Assembly: GCA_036898135.1 (NCBI GenBank)
Contig: CM072522.1
Span: 62,001 to 126,000 of the forward strand
DNA length: 64,000 bases
Source: Oncomelania hupensis
Lineage: Eukaryota; Mollusca; Gastropoda; Littorinimorpha; Pomatiopsidae
Direction: 5' to 3'
Below are positions 1 to 10,090 of this stretch, piece after piece. Position 1 is the first letter of the stretch. Every line of letters begins with the position of its first letter. The translations under genes were made by a program, and so were the position numbers. Under the pieces are notes generated by a model. It saw nothing but the letters and a program-made list of their open reading frames with translations. It searched no databases and was not told the origin of the DNA.

Positions 1-144
1 ACATAATAATAATTAATAATAATTTATTTCATTTAAACATTCTACGCCTTTCCCTCAGGAGAAGCTCAAAGCGCAGTTACAGCCAGCCTTAACTAAATAA
101 TCAAGGAACATAAAAGAATAAAAGCATCAAACACAATACCAAAC

Positions 145-500
145 ACCACAGTATTAAAATATAGTCAAACACACCCACTCACTCTATGTCTCCCACGCAT
201 ACACACACACACACATACATACACACAACCACAACCACACACACAATAAAATACAAAAGCACAATAAAATTGTCTATCTCTATCACCACAGTATTAAAAC
301 ATAGTCAAACACACCCACTCACACACCCAAAGACATACACACAATAAAATACAAAGCACAATAAAAAATTGTCTATCTCTATCACCACAGTATTAAAACA
401 TAGTCAAACACACCCACTCTCTCAATGTCTCCCACGCAGACACACACACACACACACAATAAAATACAAAGCACAATAAAATTGTCTATCTCTATCAGTA
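145..500. repeat. Tandem CA-rich repeat, three units
   Basis: A block starting CACCACAGTATTAAAA recurs at about 145, 284 and 383, followed each time by a CACACA tract and a phrase ending AAAATTGTCTATCTCTATCA. The period is uneven (139 then 99 bp) because the CA tract varies in length. Positions 1-144 hold A/T-rich sequence with no gene that I can see. Confidence 0.8.
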
Positions 501-639
501 TACGTGCATTTCACACAGAAACAGAAACGAGCAATTTGCTTAAAAACGCCATGGAACAACTACTATGATCAGCACAAAAAGACACCACAACACAACACCT
601 GCACAGACACTCAAGCAGCCAAACACACCTGGGCCACAA

Positions 640-790
640 CGACGACGAAGATGAGGAAAACAGCGACGATGACGATGACGACGACACTGAGAAAGAAGAT
701 GACAACGGTGACGATGATATGATGAGGCTGATGACGACAATGATGATGATGACGACCATGATGACGACGATGATGAAGGTACGATGACCA
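640..790. repeat. GATGAC/GACGAC microsatellite
   Basis: Imperfect trinucleotide repeat of GAT, GAC and GAA codon-like units. It is open in several frames on both strands, so the short ORFs here are composition artefacts. Confidence 0.8.
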
Positions 791-824
791 CAAAAGAGGT
801 TGAGGACGGCTGGTGGGCAGGAAT

Positions 825-1064
825 TTATTTCAAGAGGTGTTCATGGAAAAGATGTGTTTTAAGTCTAGATTTGAATGCAGATAGAGTAGGAGTGTCACGG
901 AGAGGCTGAGGCAAGGAATTCCAAAGTGTAGGAGCAGCAAAAGAGAAAGAACGACGACCATACGTCTCCAGCTTGATGCGTGGCACAGAAAGGTGACCAG
1001 CGTCAGCGGAACGGAGAGATATATGGCCCACAACATGTAACATATAATGGCCCACAACTAGCAA
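825..1064 (-). mobile_element. CR1/L2-like LINE, C-terminal ORF2 fragment
   Basis: The minus frame encodes about 79 residues with the pattern typical of the extreme C-terminus of CR1/L2-type LINE ORF2: a VPR..L.TYG.RSFSF motif, then APTLWNSLP, then a terminal FKSRLKTHLF. The same pattern recurs at 61726-61923 (plus) and at the end of the 20950-24023 element (minus). It has no RT core and is a dead 5'-truncated remnant. Family placement rests on this motif alone. Confidence 0.65.
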
Positions 1065-1391
1065 CAGTAGGCCTATATATATGCCTCATAAACAATTCTA
1101 TTATAAAAAGCCCCACAATGCTCTACATTTTGAAATACATATATATATAATGCCCCTCAAACCAACACCAGACAGAAAACCCCACAATAGGTTTATACAT
1201 ATAATGCCCCACAACTAGCAACAATATACATCTGCCTCATAAACAATTCTAATATAAAAAGCCCCACAAAGGTCTAATATAAAAAGCCCCACAAAGGTCA
1301 ACATTTTTTATATATATATATACATAAAGCCCCATAAAAAAATGCCCCACAAACCAACACCAGACAGAAAACCCCACAAAAGGTGAGGTTC

Positions 1392-1400
<9 letters not shown>
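1040..1400. repeat. Tandem duplication of about 160-190 bp
   Basis: The phrases CCCACAACTAGCAACA, TGCCTCATAAACAATTCTA and ACCAACACCAGACAGAAAA each occur twice in the same order, separated by about 160-190 bp. The units are rich in GCCCCACAA and TATATA. No coding content is visible. Confidence 0.7.

Positions 1401-1480
<80 letters not shown>
1396..1480. repeat. (TA)n microsatellite
   Basis: About 80 bp of uninterrupted TA dinucleotides. Confidence 0.95.
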
Positions 1481-1483
<3 letters not shown>

Positions 1484-1621
1484 TATTGTATGGACTTGAG
1501 CATAATGTGTTTTTGTATAATTATGTGAGTGTACTTTGTAAATATGTGTGTATTATGTAAAAAGATGAGTGAGTGAAAGGTCGTCTAAAATCACACATTG
1601 TGTATAGACGTAAAATGAAAT

Positions 1622-1871
1622 AAAGAAAGAAGAAAGAAGAGAGATACAGTTAGACAGAGAGGCAGAGACAGAGAGACAGAGGCAGAGACAGAGAGACAGA
1701 CACAGAAACAGACAAACAGAAAGACAGAGAGAGAGACAGACAGAGAAATACAGACAGAGAGACAGACATACAGAGAGAGACATACAGACAGAGAGAGACA
1801 GACAGACATATAGAAAGACAGAAAGAAAGAGACAGACAGAGGGGCAGAGAGAGAGAGAGAGAGAGTCAGGC

Positions 1872-1912
<41 letters not shown>

Positions 1913-2150
1913 GAGCGCCAGACAGAGAGAGAGAGAGAGACAGAGAGCCAGACAGACAGAGAGAGACAGACAGACAGAGAAAGAGACTGACAGAGAGACA
2001 GACTGAGAGACAGACAGGCAGAGAAAAACAGAGAGATAGACAAGACGTACAGACATACAGACAGAGACAAACAGACAGAAAGAGACAGACAGAGAGACAG
2101 ATAGATAAGTAAGCAGACTTCGAAAGTTGAGAAAGAAAAAGAGACAAAAA
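1622..2150. repeat. GACA/GAGA polypurine tract
   Basis: About 0.5 kb of mixed GACA, CAGAGA and GA repeats. Long minus-strand frames of Ser/Leu/Cys/Val result from the repeat and are not genes. Confidence 0.9.
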
Positions 2151-2159
2151 AAATGAAAG

Positions 2160-2328
2160 GGATTGTTCTTATATAGCGCACTTCCAAGCTCAGAGAGCTT
2201 CTCAAGGCGCTGGTCACCAATATCCAGCATGCACAGTATAGTTTGCTGAAGTCAAGATTGAACCCACGTCGTCCGAGATGCACACACACTAAGCCTGCGC
2301 ACTGACCACAGAGCTATCCCTGCCGCCA
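2160..2328 (-). mobile_element. tRNA-derived SINE with LINE-like 3' tail
   Basis: On the minus strand the element begins GGCGGCAGGGATAGCTCTGTGG. The pol III A box is TAGCTCTGTGG (2306-2316) and the B box is GGTTCAATC (2256-2264). It ends CTGAGCTTGGAAGTGCGCTATATAAG, followed by a T-rich run. The tail resembles the 3' end of the L2/CR1-like LINE at 20950-24023, which also ends in CTGAGCT...CGCTATATAAG. That is the classic arrangement of a SINE borrowing the retrotransposition machinery of a LINE. A related tail-only remnant lies near 8690-8755. Confidence 0.75.
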
Positions 2329-2401
2329 AGAGAGAGACAAATCGAGGTATAAAACATATTATGTACAACATCAATAGATTTTTTTCCCACAATTATCGAC
2401 A

Positions 2402-2818
2402 GTGGTTACGAAAAATGTAACAAAATCATCCTCAAAATCATCCTCAAAATCATCCTCAAAATCATCCTCAAAATCATCCTCAAAATCATCCTCAAAATCA
2501 TCATCATCAAAATCAGCATCAAAAGCATCATCAAAAGAATCATCAAAAGCATCATCAAAAGCATCATCAAAATCATCATCAAAAGCATCATCAAAATCAT
2601 CATCAAAAGCATCATCAAAATCATCATCAAAATTACCATCAAAATCATCATCAAAATCATCATCAAAATCACCATAAAATCATCATCAAAATCATCATCA
2701 AAATCATCATCAAAATCACCATCAAAATCACCATCACAATCAACATCAAAATCACCATCAAAATCACCATCAAAATCACCATCAAAATCATCATCAAAAT
2801 CATCATCAAAATCATCAT
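2402..2818. repeat. (AAAATCATC)n minisatellite
   Basis: About 400 bp of a 9-bp unit with variants (CTC, ACC, AGC). It is open on both strands, giving Ser-Lys or Met-Ile-Leu polymers. I do not treat these as genes. Confidence 0.95.
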
Positions 2819-2860
2819 GTGCACTTTGTCAAAATGCGACAGTTTATATCTGACATCAAA

Positions 2861-2988
2861 CACTGAAGTGTCGCACAAACTGAACTGTCGTCTCGTGCGA
2901 CACTTCAGTGTTCGAGGTCACCCCGAAGTGTCGCACCGCAACTGAAGTGTCGTCCGTACGACAATTCAGTTTGTGCGACACTTCAGTG
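2861..2988. repeat. Fold-back element (nested palindromes)
   Basis: Both ends carry an inverted repeat of about 30 bp beginning CACTGAAGTGTCGCAC and continuing AAACTGAAYTGTCGT. Additional inverted copies of GTGCGACACTTCAGTG lie inside, for example the perfect 16-bp arms at 2861-2876 and 2894-2909. The right end abuts the truncated gag of the neighbouring LTR element. It could be a MITE or a fold-back transposon. No target duplication is clear. Confidence 0.7.
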
Positions 2989-2990
2989 CT

Positions 2991-3590
2991 CTACAGGGCC
3001 TCTTTCAAGACGTCGTAGTTTTTGGCGTCATCGTTCGACAGTCTGGTGTAAACTTCGAGCGCTTGCCCTGTCAGAAGTGCACTTAGTCGAATCGCCCAGT
3101 CTCGAGGTTGCCAGTTGGAGCTTTCGGCGAACCTTTCGAATCTCGCCAGATAGCTGTCGATCTGGTCCTTCCCGTCGACGAAAGCTGGCAATTTTGGAGC
3201 CGTGTTGTCACTGATAACTTGTGGCGCATGCTGCTGTTGCTGGATGCGCGCCAACTCTAGTTGGAACTGCCGATCAGCTTCTCTTTCCTCACGCCTGCGC
3301 TCATCTTCTCTTTCTTTACGCTGCTCTTCTCTTTCTTGCCGCTGCTGTTCAATTTCCAGACGCTTCAGTTCAAATTCTCTTTCTTCACGGCGTCGCTGCT
3401 CCTCTGATTCTCTGTCTTCACGACGTCGCTGCTCTTCTACTTCTAGACGCTTCTGTTCTAGTTCTATTTCTTTTTCTAGACGCTTCTCTTCCAATTCTCT
3501 TTCTCGTATTCTCTCCTGAGACTTGACGTACTCCGTCAGCTGCTTGCCTTTTAGATTCAGTTCAACCCCTTTCTGCCAGAAGTCAGCCAT
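2991..3590 (-). pseudogene. Family A LTR element gag, N-terminal part (truncated)
   Basis: About 200 residues beginning MADFWQKGVELNLKGKQLTEY, then a long highly charged Glu/Arg coiled coil (roughly residues 25-120), then a gag globular segment containing LPAFVDGKDQIDSYLARFERFAE and a matrix/capsid-like helix region. It matches the gag at 17930-18559, which has the same start but a shorter coiled coil. The coding region is cut at 2990 where the fold-back element begins, so capsid, zinc knuckle and pol are missing. It would form the retrotransposon particle. Upstream (3591-4158) lies its leader and then its LTR. Confidence 0.8.
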
Positions 3591-3598
3591 CTTGATGC

Positions 3599-3728
3599 TT
3601 CTGGAAAGTTCTTTTCAAGAAAGTTCTTTTTCTGGAAGGTTCTTCTTCTAGAAAGTTCTTGACTGTAGAGTTCTTTTTTTTTCTGGAAAGTTCTTGACTG
3701 TGCTGTACCTTTCTAGACTGTTCTAGAA
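3599..3728 (-). promoter_or_regulatory. Heat-shock-element-like array in retrotransposon leader
   Basis: Six matches to the metazoan heat-shock-factor site pattern TTCnnGAAnnTTC occur within 130 bp, immediately upstream of the gag start: TTCTGGAAAGTTC (3599, 3681), TTCAAGAAAGTTC (3614), TTCTGGAAGGTTC (3630), TTCTAGAAAGTTC (3646) and TTCTAGACTGTTCTAGAA (3711, one imperfect unit). The sister copy at 18570-18632 has three. The motif match is direct observation. Stress-responsive transcription is inference, because part of the array could be a simple-repeat expansion. Confidence 0.5.
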
Positions 3729-4158
3729 CAGCACGCTTTCTGCAGTAGCGCTGATGCTTGTCACTAGTCGCCTTCGCTGATGCAGGCCCCGCTGTCCTCG
3801 TCGTATGCGACGCTGCACCACGCTGGTGTTGATGTATACGCTCCTGTGCTGAAGTAGACGTGACGTCCGCTCGCCGCTCTCTGTAACACTGGCGATGTAG
3901 CTCCGAGACTGTCCCTCGACGTAGTCCTGCGGCAGCCACGTAGTCCCGCTCTGTTGTTCGCTCACGAAGCAACTCTTCGGCGACTACACGCCCTTGCAGT
4001 CAACCCGAACCTATCGGTGATGTAGTCCCAGTATGTTGGCCCCTCTCGACGCAACTCGTTGGCGGCTACCCTCGATGACTGCCTCTCGTAACGTTGACTC
4101 GCTTGTTGTAGCAGTTGAACCCTTGGCTATGGCGTGAATCGCGGCTTGACCCCCAAAA
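3729..4158 (-). other. Family A 5' leader and putative primer-binding site
   Basis: Region between the gag-proximal array and the LTR. Next to the LTR the minus strand reads TTTTGGGGGTCAAGCCGCG. A TGG-initiated primer-binding site is expected here, but I could not identify the tRNA. The same leader, about 90% alike by eye, is found at 18633-19058. Open frames here are not conserved in frame between the two copies. Confidence 0.5.
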
Positions 4159-4775
4159 TGTTACACTCCGTTTGATGTTGGTGTTTTCTATCAGTATCTG
4201 ATTCAGCCCCGATGCTTGAATTCCTGATAGTTGTGTAACTCAGATTCGTTTATTCACGCAACCCGCTCAAGCAGCATACAAGTCACAAAGTCGACGTATG
4301 AAGTTTTCCACTTTTATTCAGCACACACCAACAACTGCATACAATTCTCAACTCAACTCAACAACTTTCACAGCAACTCTCTCAACAACAATCTCTCAAC
4401 AACAGTGCGGCACACAATTTTATAATCTCTCTCTCATTTCTCGAAAAATTTCGAACCCAGTAGACTAAAATGACGCACTACAGCCAATCAATTAAAAGAT
4501 TGTCATCACTGACTTACATCATACATATTTCTTCTCCTTCCGCCATACTTCGATATTTATCCCGAAACTTCGATCGATAGTAAACAAGCGGGTCCAGAAA
4601 ATTCTACAACGATATCGACCAACAAAAATTATCAACGTTATACAAAGCCTCTCCTAACAACAATGCAAACTCAAATCAAAGGTAAATAAACTCCATTATT
4701 GAATACTTTGCAAAACGAAACGATTAGATCTATCGTGCGCGCTTTAGACACACTTTCGTTCGTTTCAACGTAACA
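4159..4775 (-). mobile_element. Family A LTR (5' LTR of minus-strand gag piece)
   Basis: 617 bp. On the plus strand it runs from TGTTACACTCCG to TTTCAACGTAACA, so the element's own strand reads TGTTACG...GTGTAACA, a proper TG...CA LTR with short terminal inverted repeats. Homologous LTRs are at 6315-6933, 14116-14752, 19059-19425 and 51112-51734. Directly beyond 4775 lies internal integrase sequence of another copy of the same family in opposite orientation. Confidence 0.85.
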
Positions 4776-6068
4776 CGGCGAAATAAGACCTCCGAGTGAA
4801 GAAGGTCATCGGTGGGTACTGACTTTAGTGGACTATGCGACTCGGTACCCAGAAGCAGTGCCTCTGAAGAAGATTGACACTGAGACTGTTGCAGAGGCGC
4901 TGGTGGACATGTTCAGCAGACTCGGAGTGCCTGAAGAGATCCTGACAGACCTCGGGACGCAGTTCGTCTCTGACTGCATGAAGGAGGTGAACAGACTGCT
5001 GAGCATCCGGCATTTGACTACGACACCCTACCATCCAATGTGCAACGGGCTTGTCGAAAAGTTCAATGCTACGTTGAAGTCCACCCTGAAGAAACTGTGC
5101 AGCGAGCAGCCCAGACAATGGCATCGTTACATCAACGCCTTACTGTTCGCCTACAGAGAAGTGCCGCAGGAGTCCACCGGCTTTTCTCCGTTCGAGCTGC
5201 TGTACGGAAGAACCATCCGAGGGCCAATGCACATCCTAAAAGAGCTGTGGACGAAAGAAGTAGACACCCCAGAGGTGAAGAACAGCTACCAGTACGTGTT
5301 TGAGCTACGGGAGAAGCTGGAGCAGACTCTCGAGATAGCCAGAGAAAACCTGAAGAAGTCCCAGGACTGTGGAAAGCACTACTATGACCGTAGGGCTGTG
5401 AACAGGAAGTTTAAACCTGGCAACAAAGTGCTGGTGCTGCTACCTACCGATCATAATAAGTTGCTGATGCAGTGGAAAGGCCCGTACGAAGTAGAGGCCG
5501 TGGTGGGAATCAACGACTACAAGGTGAAGGTCGGCCAGCATTCCAAGATATACCACTCCTTAAGCTGTACGTGGAAAGGCCATCAGAGACTGTGCACGCA
5601 GCAACAGCAGCTGAGACCGACGACAGCTTTGACAGCGAAGAACTGTTGGAACTTGGAGACTTCCACAGCAAAGAAGGCATCGATGATGTTAAGCTAGGAC
5701 CAAGCTTGACGGAAGGTCAAAAGATGGAGCTCAAGGACCTTATGGGCGAGTTTCCCCACAACTTCAGCGATGTCCCAGGCTCTACGACTTTGGTCGAACA
5801 TGAAGTCCACACCCAGACCTGGAAGGAGCATCTGCAGACCTTGAGGGAGCTGTTCCACCGTCTCGCAGAAGCCAACCTGACCGTGAGACCCAGCGAATGC
5901 ATTCTGGGAGCTGACAACGTCGACTGCGTCGGACATCCGACGGGAGAGGAAGACAACAGAGGATGCACTGACTCCAGGAAAGCCCACGAGATCACTGTCT
6001 TTGACCCTGGGCCGATGACGACCGCAACTGACGAGGGCGTCGTTTCCTTGCGGTTGAAAGAACATTGA
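4776..6068 (+). pseudogene. Family A integrase with RT remnant (broken pol)
   Basis: Starts abruptly within the integrase at GEIRPPSEEGHRWVLTLVDY. The DDE residues are visible: D in TLVDYATRYPEAV, D in ILTDLGTQFVSD and E in NGLVEKFNATL. A C-terminal integrase tail follows, with FAYREVPQESTGFSPFELLYG and a chromo-like GNKVLVLLPTDHNKLLMQWKGPYEV segment. A small deletion near 5555 shifts the frame relative to the sister copy at 15074-15922. It then enters the start of a reverse transcriptase (LMGEFPHNFSDVPGSTTLVEHEVHT), which jumps near 5808-5818 directly to the RT C-terminal part (WKEHLQTLRELF...LTVRPSECILG). The catalytic core is absent. The frame ends at 6068, followed by a 240-bp 3' untranslated stretch. 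Confidence 0.8.
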
Positions 6069-6296
6069 CTGTGTGGAGAACATTGGCAATATCTAAACAG
6101 ACTTGCAGATTGACCTTGTGTGAATGAACTGTGAACAGTGACAGTATCCAGAAAGACTTGCGGATGAAAAACATGGACTCTGTGTATATAAACTGAGAAC
6201 ATTGATAGTAAATGAGACAGTCTGAAGTAAGTTTTAATTCTGTACATTGTTTGTGCATTACGTTTCAACGTTGTTGAAAGAAATTGGGTAAATTTC

Positions 6297-6314
6297 TTCT
6301 TGAGTGGGGGGTTA
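6297..6314 (+). promoter_or_regulatory. Polypurine tract of family A
   Basis: TTCTTGAGTGGGGGGTTA lies immediately before the 3' LTR. It is the plus-strand priming site expected of an LTR retrotransposon. The same string precedes the LTR at 14752 on the minus strand. Confidence 0.75.
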
Positions 6315-6933
6315 TGTTACGTTGAAACGCGTACGAAAGTATGTCGGAAGCGCGCACGATAGATCTAATCGTTTCGTTTTGCAAAGTATTCAATGATGGA
6401 GTTTATTTACCTTTGATTTGAGTTTGCATTGTTGTTAGGAGAGGCTTTGTATAACGTGGATAATTTTCGTTGGTCGATATTGTCGGAGAATACTCTGGAT
6501 TTCCTTGTTTACTATCGATCGAAGTTTCGGGACGATTGTCGAAGCAAGAGGTCGTTCCGGAAGATATAAAAATATGTATTGACGTAAGTCAGTGATGACG
6601 ATCTTTTATTCGATTGGTGGCAGTGCGTCATTTCTACAGTATTCGAAATTCTTCCGGAAGAGAGAGAGGTTATTTAATCGTGTGCCGAGTTGCTGTTGAG
6701 AGATAGTTGAAGTTGTTGTTAGTTGGAAAGTAAGACGATTGAGCGATTGTATGCAGTTGTTGATGTGTGCTGAATAAAAGCGGAAAACTTCATACGTCGA
6801 CTTTGTGACTTGTATGCTGTTTGAGCGGGTTGCGTGAATAAACGAATCTGAGTTACACAACTATCAGGAATTCAAGCTTCGGGGCTGAATCAGATACTGA
6901 TAGAAAAACACCAACATCGAACTGAGTGTAACA
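6315..6933 (+). mobile_element. Family A 3' LTR
   Basis: 619 bp, TGTTACGTTGAAACG to GAGTGTAACA, preceded by the polypurine tract and oriented with the integrase remnant upstream. It contains TGTGTGCTGAATAAAAG, a likely polyadenylation region conserved in all family copies. Confidence 0.85.
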
Positions 6934-6998
6934 CACAATCATTCTTAAAAACAAAATTACCACTGGGATAAAATCACACGTAGCACATACACCAATGC

Positions 6999-7465
6999 AT
7001 CCACAACGACATGTATACCCTATTCATCCACAACGACACGTGTACCCTATTCATCCACAACGACATGTATACCCTATTCACCAATAAACACATATTCCCC
7101 ATTCATTCACAACGACACCTATACCCTATTCATCCACAAGGACATGTACAGCCTATTCATCCACAAACACATGTATTCATTCACAACGACACCTATACCC
7201 CATTCATTCACAACGACACCTATACCCCATTCATCCCACAACGACACCTATACCCCATTCATTCACAACGACACCTATACCCCATTCATCCACAACGACA
7301 ACTATACCCCATTCATCCACAACGACACCTGTACCCGATTCATTTACAACGACACCTATACACCATTCATTCACAACGACATCTATACCCCATTCATTCA
7401 CAACGACACCTGTACCCCATTCATCCACAACGACACCTATACCACATTCATTCCACAACATTTAT
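6999..7465. repeat. 28-bp minisatellite (CATTCATTCACAACGACACC...)
   Basis: About 16 imperfect copies of a 28-bp unit of the form CATTCATTCACAACGACACC + TATACCCC. Because 28 is not a multiple of three, the open frame cycles through three reading phases of the unit. That explains the long ORFs better than coding selection. Scattered diverged units continue at about 7805-7990. Confidence 0.9.
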
Positions 7466-8020
7466 TTTCGGGAAAATTCTGGGCTTATTCGCCGCTGTGG
7501 CGCGCCCAAACCCATCTTACCTAATAGTGTGGTGTTTTTTTTTTCTGGAGGAACAAACTTTAGTACCATGAGAAAACTTTCGAGACGTTGCCCGAATCGA
7601 AAAAAAATAATATTCCGAGACACATAACGCCCAGAGGCGGAATCGATCTTACACCTGTCAGCCGACATTGGTTTCGGAGAAGGCAAGCCTTACGCCATGC
7701 TGCCACGACGTTCGCTCTTCTTAAAATCTGAATCCAAGTAATTTAGGGTAGAATAAGATGTTTAATGTTTTATGAATAAAATGTAATTTTAGGACATGAA
7801 TAACCAGTTTATCCATAACGACATATATAATCCATTCATCCACAACGACAGGTAGCATATAATCCATTCATTCATAACGACATTAGTTAGTTAGTCATTG
7901 TTTATAGGGGCCAGCGGACTACAAAAAGCCGAATCAGGATCACTACACAACGACACGTATAACCAATTCATCCATAACTACGTGTATAACCCATCCGATT
8001 ACAAAATCCACAAATGTCCT
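7466..8020. other. Unassigned region with diverged minisatellite units
   Basis: A/T-rich sequence with scattered ATCCACAACGACA-like units related to the preceding minisatellite. I see no gene. A TTAGTTAGTTAG run occurs at 7883-7896. Confidence 0.5.
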
Positions 8021-8021
8021 A

Positions 8022-8145
8022 TCCTATCTTATCATATCCTATCCTAACCCGTAAATCAAAATTCGTTGGGTCACCACAGAGGATCTTTTAAACAGCTTTC
8101 TCTGCACTTAGCAGCCCTCATGACTTCTCTCTTGTGTCAGCCACA
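8022..8145 (-). mobile_element. RTE-like LINE 3' end, (GGATA)n tail
   Basis: On the minus strand this ends with a segment related to the last residues of the 28.9-kb LINE copy (the GAGGACAGAGAAAGATG...TTAAACGATC region), followed by repeats of GGATA. Compare 27435-27922, 31190-31325 and 59522-59936. It is strongly 5'-truncated. Confidence 0.6.
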
Positions 8146-9467
8146 CAAAAAAGCACACACAAACGTATTAAAAATTATCATAAAATTACAGAATCACTCT
8201 ATTCACATGTATAGACCAGTCACACACAATACAAAAATGGTATAATAATTCTATAATATTCAAGAAGACGGGACAGACGCCTGAAAGACAAAGGAGGTAA
8301 AACACATCAGATTAAAAGGTTCTCTGTCAACGTATTTCGCTACAAGTATTTTCAGGAGTTAACTGAAAGCCAAACACTAAACTATAATAATAGCCAAACG
8401 GAAATTTGTGGGGAAAATACAGGTGCAGCAGTACAGGAACAATAAAGAAGGAAGTTGTCAATTCAACATGTCAGTAGTTTTGTCATTATTGTTTTATATT
8501 TCGTGCACAAGAAGAAAGCAAGTGGTTGAAAATAGTGAAACGGGGTCATGAATGTAATAGTAATGTTATTATTGTCAAGCAGCAGCAGCAACGACCATTC
8601 CCTTCTCTATTTCCTTTTCTTCTTTTTCTTTCCTAACCTAGTTAATGACGCAAAGGAAGTACAGGAGGCATTTTATACGAGAGAGTTTACCTTAAACTGT
8701 GCGGTTTCCAGTTCAGAGAGCTGCTAAGGAGACTGGCATCCGTGATCCAACATAGGCAAATCGCCCCACCAAAATACTAACTGCGGTAACTCCATTAAGA
8801 AGTCAGTAGTTGCTATTTACCTATTCAGTAATAGCAGCTAAGAAGTAGGCCCACTAAAACTGCTATGAAGTAACTATTAACTATTTAACTTTTAAGAAGT
8901 AGTAACAATGCTACAGTCACTATACAATAATACTGACTATTTCATTATTGAGTAAAATAGATGACTTGTTACGGCAGTAATATTTCTGGTCAGCGAAGTT
9001 GTTTGTTGAAATTAAGATCAACTTAACGGTAACACTCACTACGACTCTGCTTTTGTGAGCTCATTGTGTTAACATGTTTTATGTAATTTTTTTTGTTTTA
9101 AATACATTTATAATTAAACAAAATTAAGATGAAACCTACGTCACCAAAAACACACACTTGCTAGAAGTTTGCTCACTGCGTAACGCCACACACCTTTCAG
9201 TCGCTCATATCAGCCGTAAATATTAAGCAGGTTAACTGGCAATTTTTACGTAATGAACCTTCAAACAAATAAAAAAATAAATCCCCCCCCCCAAAAAAAA
9301 AAAAAAAAAAAAAAAAAAAATTAAGCGTCGGTCGGTCTGGTTTCAGCTAAAACCGTTTGTCAACCAATAAACGAATTTTGTTTTCAAATTTGACGTTTCA
9401 CAAATTCTGCCAAGGATTAATTCCCAAAAACCATTACCCCTCCCGAGTTCTTACTCCCATAATGTTA

Positions 9468-9468
<1 letters not shown>
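8146..9468. other. Unassigned A/T-rich region
   Basis: No coding exon recognised. It contains a diverged SINE tail at about 8690-8755 (TTCCAGTTCAGAGAGCTGCTAAGGAG...), similar to the minus-strand 3' half of the SINE at 2160-2328. A stretch rich in AGTAG/AGTAACTA motifs lies at 8780-8930, and a poly-C/poly-A run at 9280-9320. Confidence 0.5.
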
Positions 9469-9533
<65 letters not shown>

Positions 9534-9564
9534 CGACAGGTACAGCCCGAGAGAATCAAGATGG

Positions 9565-9655
<91 letters not shown>

Positions 9656-9690
9656 TAGGTACAGCCCGAGGGAATCAAGATGGAACTCGC
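9469..9690. repeat. (GA)n microsatellite with duplicated spacer
   Basis: Two long GA runs, each followed by a near-identical spacer of about 30 bp (GGTACAGCCCGAGRGAATCA...). The whole unit was therefore tandemly duplicated. Arg-Glu frames here are artefacts. Confidence 0.9.
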
Positions 9691-9902
9691 CTACGCTCAA
9701 GACGTATACTCATACCCCATTAGACTACCGAGTCATCAAAATACTCGTATGAGTGCTGGGTAGGGTCAAGGTAGCGGAAATAGTAGGGGTGTTGGTGGGG
9801 GTGGATAGGAGGTGCGTGGAGGCGGCTGACGAAACAAAGCAGCCGGAGAAGAGGCAGTTTGAAAGGACATGGGTAGCTTGATCAATAATCACCGAGGTTT
9901 CG

Positions 9903-10090
9903 AGGGGCCGGGTAGCTCAGTTAGTAGAGGTACCTGGTTCGAATCCCGGATTGGCCAATGTGTGACCATATTATTTTTCCCTTACCATCAACTGGTTCGC
10001 TGGTGTCAGAATAATGTGACCAGTAGTCGCCTATACGCTTCGGTGTCGTGTGACTATAATCTACATTTACTTAATAATCACCGTCGGTTG
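9903..10090 (+). mobile_element. tRNA-derived SINE, second family
   Basis: Begins GGGCCGGGTAGCTCAGTTAG (A box at about 9913-9924), then B box GGTTCGAATCC (9936-9946). A tRNA-unrelated body containing TGTCAGAATAATGTGACC and GTGTGACTATAATCTACATTT follows. The spacing between the boxes is too short for a functional tRNA and no clover-leaf can form, so I call it a SINE and not a tRNA gene. A 5'-truncated copy lies at 50601-50705. Confidence 0.7.

Noticed and set aside
1553..2289. Long Ser/Leu/Cys minus-strand ORFs
   Set aside because: Product of the GACA/GAGA tract; they have the composition of the repeat only.
2402..2677. Ser-Lys repeat ORF (91 codons) as a gene
   Set aside because: Pure translation of a 9-bp minisatellite, open on both strands, with no non-repeat coding flank.
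7011..7571. Long His/Pro/Tyr-rich ORF of 186 codons
   Set aside because: Generated by a 28-bp minisatellite. Two overlapping plus frames and a minus frame are open equally, which is not codon selection.
9903..9960. Functional tRNA gene
   Set aside because: A and B boxes are present, but the anticodon region is missing and the SINE body follows directly.
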